Notes under the pieces: generated by a model | Databases searched by the model: none | Told to the model about the DNA's origin: nothing | The model's input: the letters and a program-made list of their open reading frames with translations, nothing else | In this document: positions 14,603-17,499 of the stretch, piece after piece | How the letters are laid out: each line of letters starts with the position of its first letter | Position numbering within the stretch: the first letter of the stretch is position 1 | Translations under genes and position numbers: made by a program | Source: an uncultured Finegoldia sp. | GTDB taxonomy: Bacteria; Bacillota; Clostridia; Tissierellales; Peptoniphilaceae | Length of the DNA stretch: 17,499 nt | Assembly (NCBI RefSeq): GCF_900766215.1 | Contig: NZ_CAAFUQ010000017.1 | Location: forward strand, 1 to 17,499 | Direction: 5' to 3'

Positions 14603-14913
14603 GTTATTTCTTCTTTAGATGATTTTTCTACACTATCATCTATTCTTTCTTCTAAAATTCCCATTATGTTTAATCTTATTTCTTCACCATTTAATGATTT
14701 CATTAGTTTATAAAATTCATCTTTTGTTAAACCAATACTTTCTTCAAAAATACTTTCTAACACTGCTCCTTTTTCTATAAGTCTTTTGTTTCTTGCTTTT
14801 CTTTCTTGTTCATTAAGTTTTTTCTTCAACTGTCTTTTTTGATTTTGTAATTGCTTAATGCTTTCTTCTTTCTTTTCAATCTGTTCTTCAATACTTAATC
14901 TTTTACTTGTCAT
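14599..14913 (-). CDS. DUF3847-family protein, probable relaxosome accessory
   Basis: A 104-residue helical protein: an N-terminal coiled coil (about 5-45, EEQIEKKEESIKQLQNQKRQ) followed by RNKRLIEKGAVLESI and GLTKDEFYKLMKSL (about 42-70), which match the DUF3847 pattern. Such genes sit next to MobA/MobL relaxases and oriT in Gram-positive mobile elements. A DNA-binding helper role at oriT is likely but inferred from position. The ATG follows AAAGGACACATT, just after hairpin E. The stop codon overlaps the outer arm of the last oriT inverted repeat. Confidence 0.78.
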   Translation of the reverse strand: MTSKRLSIEEQIEKKEESIKQLQNQKRQLKKKLNEQERKARNKRLIEKGAVLESIFEESIGLTKDEFYKLMKSLNGEEIRLNIMGILEERIDDSVEKSSKEEIT

Positions 14914-14933
14914 AATGTGTCCTTTCTTACAAT

Positions 14934-14969
14934 AAAAAAAACGACTAGATTTTTATTTCTAATCGTTTT
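14934..14969 (-). terminator. T-tailed hairpin E between the S gene and DUF3847
   Basis: A 12-bp stem (arms 14938-14949 and 14958-14969) has one G-U pair that only works in minus-strand RNA, followed by eight T residues (14934-14941), then ATTG and the DUF3847 ribosome binding site. It starts five bases after the S-gene stop. Stem and loop resemble hairpin A closely (TTAGA, A-rich loop, AAATCTA). Confidence 0.78.
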
Positions 14970-14973
14970 TAAT

Positions 14974-15534
14974 TCAAACACAATGAATTTCTCTATTGCA
15001 ATTTTCTTTTATTTTTTCAATATATTTCTCCATATAATCCCAATCGGGATTACCATGAACATCTACTGGTAGTTTTATCTTTTCTTTCTTTAACAAATCG
15101 GGAAATAGTCCATAACTATAAGAATATTTATCAGTCAATGTGTCTAAACACGATACTAAAAATAGACATGCTTTCTCACTCAAATGTCTTGTATCAATAT
15201 AATAAATATCTCTTCCAGATACAAAGTTTTCTTTTTGATAAAAGAATGATGCATTCTCTGCACCAAATGATATAACTCCCTTAGGGCTAGGAGTCATTTT
15301 TTTAGTTTCAGTAACTCTATATTTTATACCATTATTAAATTTTGTTCTTACTACATAAGGAATACCGTTCTCATCTTCAACGACTTCTCTTGCATGAAGC
15401 ACGTCAGGCTTTTTAATATTTTCAAATAAATCACCAACTATAAACTCTTTCCATTTTGAAGTATCAACCTTATTTAATTTTGCATTATTTAAATAGCTTG
15501 TAAGATTGCTTGTACTCTCTCTCTCTGGTTTCAA
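14974..15534 (-). CDS. hsdS: Second target-recognition domain of the split S (specificity) gene
   Basis: This frame encodes a second TRD (KWKEFIVGDLFENIKKPDVL, GVISFGAENASFFYQKENFV) ending in NPDWDYMEKYIEKIKENC, parallel to the end of the first TRD. Its nominal start, a TTG at 15534, has no usable ribosome binding site (AAAGG is only one base away). It overlaps the first TRD gene by 50 nt in another frame. Adding one AG unit to the repeat at 15515-15526 would join both frames into a single protein of about 345 residues, read ...RERESTSNLTSYLNN. So this is best seen as the distal half of one S gene, now out of frame. The TRD binds one half of the DNA target and positions the methyltransferase. 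Confidence 0.8.
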   Translation of the reverse strand: MKPERESTSNLTSYLNNAKLNKVDTSKWKEFIVGDLFENIKKPDVLHAREVVEDENGIPYVVRTKFNNGIKYRVTETKKMTPSPKGVISFGAENASFFYQKENFVSGRDIYYIDTRHLSEKACLFLVSCLDTLTDKYSYSYGLFPDLLKKEKIKLPVDVHGNPDWDYMEKYIEKIKENCNREIHCV

Positions 15535-16006
15535 GCCTTTTCATTGCTTCTTCCATGAAATTCCAATCTGGTGTTTCATCGTCTAATGCTGGTAAAAGTA
15601 TATTTTCTTTTTTTATACTATCACTAGATCCCATATCGTTATATTGGTACTTTATCTTTAAACTTTCTCTTATTACAGAAGCAATAAATAACCCGTTAAA
15701 TTTATTTAGATTGTCATTATATAAAAGCATTATTGATGACCCTCCACCACCTCTTCCCAAAAAATCTTTTGGTTGGTAAAATGTACTACCATCAACTGGA
15801 CTTACTGTTATACAATTTCCTTTATCTAAATCTTCATCATCAATAGGCTCTCTGTAACTATCGACACCATTATTATAATTTCCAGAAGATACAAAAGGTA
15901 TCTCTCCCTCATTATATTTTTTTACACTTCTTGATTTAGGTCTTTTTACAGTAAATAACTTCTCTATTTCAAAAGGTTTCCAATCATCAATCTTTATTTT
16001 CTTCAT
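15485..16006 (-). CDS. hsdS: S (specificity) subunit, first target-recognition domain, currently ending early
   Basis: A 173-residue single-TRD protein starting at ATG 16006 (MKKIKIDDWKPFEIEKLF). The start is chosen because GGTGGAG lies upstream; a GTG nine bases earlier overlaps that site. TRD features include IPFVSSGNYNNGVDSYREP and FYQPKDFLGRGGGGSS. It ends with a helical spacer (PDWNFMEEAMKRLETRERE) and then, after the AG repeat, an out-of-frame tail YKQSYKLFK and stop. S subunits of type I and BcgI-like systems normally have two TRDs joined by helices; here only one is made in the present repeat phase. Single-TRD S proteins can still work as dimers on a palindromic site, as known for NgoAV. 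The gene overlaps the methyltransferase end by 20 nt, so the two are co-translated. Confidence 0.88.
   Translation of the reverse strand: MKKIKIDDWKPFEIEKLFTVKRPKSRSVKKYNEGEIPFVSSGNYNNGVDSYREPIDDEDLDKGNCITVSPVDGSTFYQPKDFLGRGGGGSSIMLLYNDNLNKFNGLFIASVIRESLKIKYQYNDMGSSDSIKKENILLPALDDETPDWNFMEEAMKRLETREREYKQSYKLFK
15515..15526 (-). repeat. (AG)6 dinucleotide repeat in the linker of the S gene
   Basis: Six CT units on the plus strand (AG on the coding strand) lie exactly where the helical spacer of TRD1 should run into TRD2. With six units the frame ends 13 codons after the repeat's fourth codon-equivalent shift; with seven (or four) it continues into TRD2. Such tracts change length by slipped-strand mispairing. 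Confidence 0.85.
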
Positions 16007-17033
16007 TTTCTCCACCTACATCTAGCATGAGTTTACCATCTTTATATTCTGATTTATACAAAACTTGATTTAAAAGTTTTTCATTAAATTCTTTTACGTC
16101 AATTTTTTCTTCAAAGAGTATAAAGTCTATAATGGTCTTTTTAAAATCTTCTTCATATATTTCAAAAGGTTTCTGTGGTTTTTGATATGATAAATATTCT
16201 TTTGAATCTATCCATTGGTGTGTGTTATATTTTGTATCTACTTTTGTTCTTGCAACTTCTAGCCAATATTTTTCTATTTCTTTCCACTTATTTTTTATAT
16301 CATGCCTACCTTGATTTTTAACTCTTTCAAGTCCATCATCTTCCATATAGCAAGCAAATATTTTTTTATCTTTTTGTGGTTTTCCAGTTTCAAAAACAAA
16401 TACACTTGTTGTTACTCCTGCATCAAAAAGTTTTTCTGGTAATTTTATAATCATATCAAGAGTGTGTTTTTTCAGTAATGAGTGCATTCTATCTTTTTCT
16501 AGTTTCTTATCTGGTAAAATAAATGCACATTTAATACCAGCAGGTACATTATCCAATACATTTGTAACTATTTTTTTGCAACCATATTTTCTCTCATATG
16601 GTGGATTCATCAATACTTTTGTTATGTTTTTAGATTTGATCCATTTACAAGCTTCTTTTTCCCTTGTATCAAATTGTTCCAAATTTGTCTTGCCATCTTT
16701 GTGAATAAGCATATTAGCACAAGCTAGGGCGAAAATTTCTCTATCAAACTCGATACCATAAAGTTTATTTTGTTTTATATCTTCTGCTTCTTTTGTATTT
16801 ACTCCACCAACTTCTTTTATCATATTTGCCATTGCTTTTACTAAAAACGCTCCGCTGCCTGCACAATGATCTAAAATTTTCAATTCTAACAAGTCTTTTT
16901 CAGTATTTTTAACTTCATAAAAACCTCTTTGGCAATAATGCCTAATTCTTCTTTAGTTGTTAAAATTTTTTATTTTACCATCATCGTTCCCCTGATTTTC
17001 AATTAATCTTCTTAGGTTATATAAGAAGTACAT
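15987..17033 (-). pseudogene. hsdM: Adenine-N6 DNA methyltransferase (HsdM/BcgI-A-like), 5' part frameshifted
   Basis: The intact part (301 codons from a TTG at 16892) holds the AdoMet motif LDHCAGSGAFL and the catalytic NPPY motif (MNPPYERKYG), typical of N6-adenine methyltransferases. NPPY and the S-gene partner fit BcgI- or type-I-like systems. Upstream coding similarity continues but is broken: MYFLYNLRRLIENQGNDDGK (from 17033) stops at 16953; TTKEELGIIAKEVF is in another frame; FYEVKNTEKDLLELKILDHC is in the final frame. A T5 run (16919-16923) where T6 would restore frame, and an A6/T4 tract near 16959-16970, are the likely break points. The N-terminal helical or nuclease region usual in the family is absent. 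The remaining core might still be translated, but it lacks a proper start, so activity is doubtful unless the breaks are sequencing errors. Confidence 0.75.
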
Positions 17034-17093
17034 ATCTTTTTAATCTTAAAGTTTTTAAGTCTTAATTTTAAAATTTTCAATCTTAGATATTAT

Positions 17094-17483
17094 TTAAATC
17101 ATTCCAAAATGCTCTAAAGCATCTTCGATTGCTTTTTCTTTTTCTTCTGGGCAATTTGGCACTCTTTGATTTTCTTTCTTACTAAAATTATAATTTTCTC
17201 TCTCTATTAGACCATGTTTCCTTTTTATTTGTGCAATATATAGGCTTGAAACTTTTAGTACGTATTTATCTAACACATACTTTTTAATTTCTCCATAAGT
17301 TGCGTCTTTTGAAAAGTCAATTTCAGATAATTCATCTTCCCCTATTTCTATATCTAAATGATGTTCTGTATTTAGTTTGGACAACAGAGCTACCGTCTCA
17401 ACATGCCCTGAAGTTCCAAAGTTCCGTAACTTTTTATGATTAATTATACTGAAAGCAATTTGATATAATTCTTGTTTATTCAT
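17094..17483 (-). CDS. Stand-alone protein resembling the C-terminal tail of RlmD/RumA-type proteins
   Basis: A 129-residue protein starting at ATG 17483, with GGAG seven bases before it; a TTG twelve bases upstream overlaps that site and is not preferred. Most of it (about 25-129) matches the extra C-terminal domain often attached to RlmD/RumA-like 23S rRNA uracil methyltransferases in Firmicutes: HVETVALLSKLN, ATYGEIKKYVLDKY, VSSLYIAQIKRKHGLIEREN, and CPEEKEKAIEDALEHF at the end. The methyltransferase catalytic domain itself is absent, so it cannot methylate RNA. The domain looks helical and DNA- or RNA-binding-like (KVSSLYIAQIKRK). It is either a free-standing regulator of the mobile element or a leftover of a larger gene. 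It precedes the broken methyltransferase gene by 60 nt. Confidence 0.65.
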   Translation of the reverse strand: MNKQELYQIAFSIINHKKLRNFGTSGHVETVALLSKLNTEHHLDIEIGEDELSEIDFSKDATYGEIKKYVLDKYVLKVSSLYIAQIKRKHGLIERENYNFSKKENQRVPNCPEEKEKAIEDALEHFGMI

Positions 17484-17499
17484 TTTCTTCTCCAATATT

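Larger units (their letters stand above)
5789..17499 (-). mobile_element. Integrative mobilizable element inserted in the ICE maff2 gene (one end outside window)
   Basis: The element carries a large serine recombinase at one border, a MOBQ-type relaxase with an oriT, PcfB- and DUF3847-like relaxosome proteins and a replisome organizer, but no type IV channel genes. Its left border is the junction with the truncated maff2 gene at about 5789. The right border and the missing half of maff2 are not seen before 17499. Serine-recombinase IMEs that target maff2 and other ICE genes are a described class, so the insertion type has precedent. Cargo appears to be the methyltransferase/specificity genes, an Asp-box protein and a YhcG nuclease. 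I cannot exclude that the rightmost genes belong to a further nested element. Confidence 0.8.

Overview
The window is strongly AT-rich, and every gene I accept lies on the minus strand, so transcription runs from high to low coordinates. Protein families, codon use, AGGAGG-type ribosome binding sites and T-tailed hairpins fit a low-GC Gram-positive anaerobe (Clostridia, Tissierellia or Peptoniphilaceae type). I cannot name the species. No rRNA, tRNA, CRISPR array or chromosomal housekeeping gene is visible. All of it looks like mobile DNA: an integrative mobilizable element (IME) nested inside an integrative conjugative element (ICE).

ICE part (1-5788). These are type IV secretion genes in the order typical of clostridial CTn elements: the 3' end of a maff2-family gene, a VirB6/TrbL-like membrane protein, a small anchored coiled-coil protein, a PrgI/VirB3-like protein, the VirB4/TrsE ATPase, and a CD1108-like surface hydrolase that runs off the left edge. 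Genes are packed stop-to-ribosome-binding-site. virB4 starts 110 nt inside prgI, from a TTG with a strong Shine-Dalgarno.

IME part (about 5789-17499, far end not in the window). In transcription order: an RlmD-tail-like protein; a DNA methyltransferase gene with a broken 5' part; a two-TRD specificity (S) gene split by a frameshift at an (AG)6 repeat; a DUF3847 protein; an oriT with stacked inverted repeats; a MOBQ-type MobA/MobL relaxase; a membrane-anchored Asp-box protein with its own promoter; a gene remnant; a PcfB-like relaxosome protein; a YhcG-type PDDEXK nuclease with its own promoter and tandem palindromes; a phage-type replisome organizer; a small protein; and a large serine recombinase. 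The recombinase stop codon abuts the truncated maff2 end, so the recombinase probably inserted the element into maff2.

How it fits together: the recombinase would excise and integrate the IME, and the relaxase, DUF3847 and PcfB proteins would process oriT. The element has no secretion channel of its own here and would borrow one, plausibly that of the ICE it sits in. The methyltransferase/S cluster and YhcG are cargo of the host-defence or DNA-modification kind. The two most interesting signals are the dinucleotide repeat placed exactly between the two target-recognition domains, a candidate phase-variable specificity switch, and a recurring layout in which a T-tailed hairpin lies directly upstream of a gene's ribosome binding site, so that the gene seems reachable only by readthrough.
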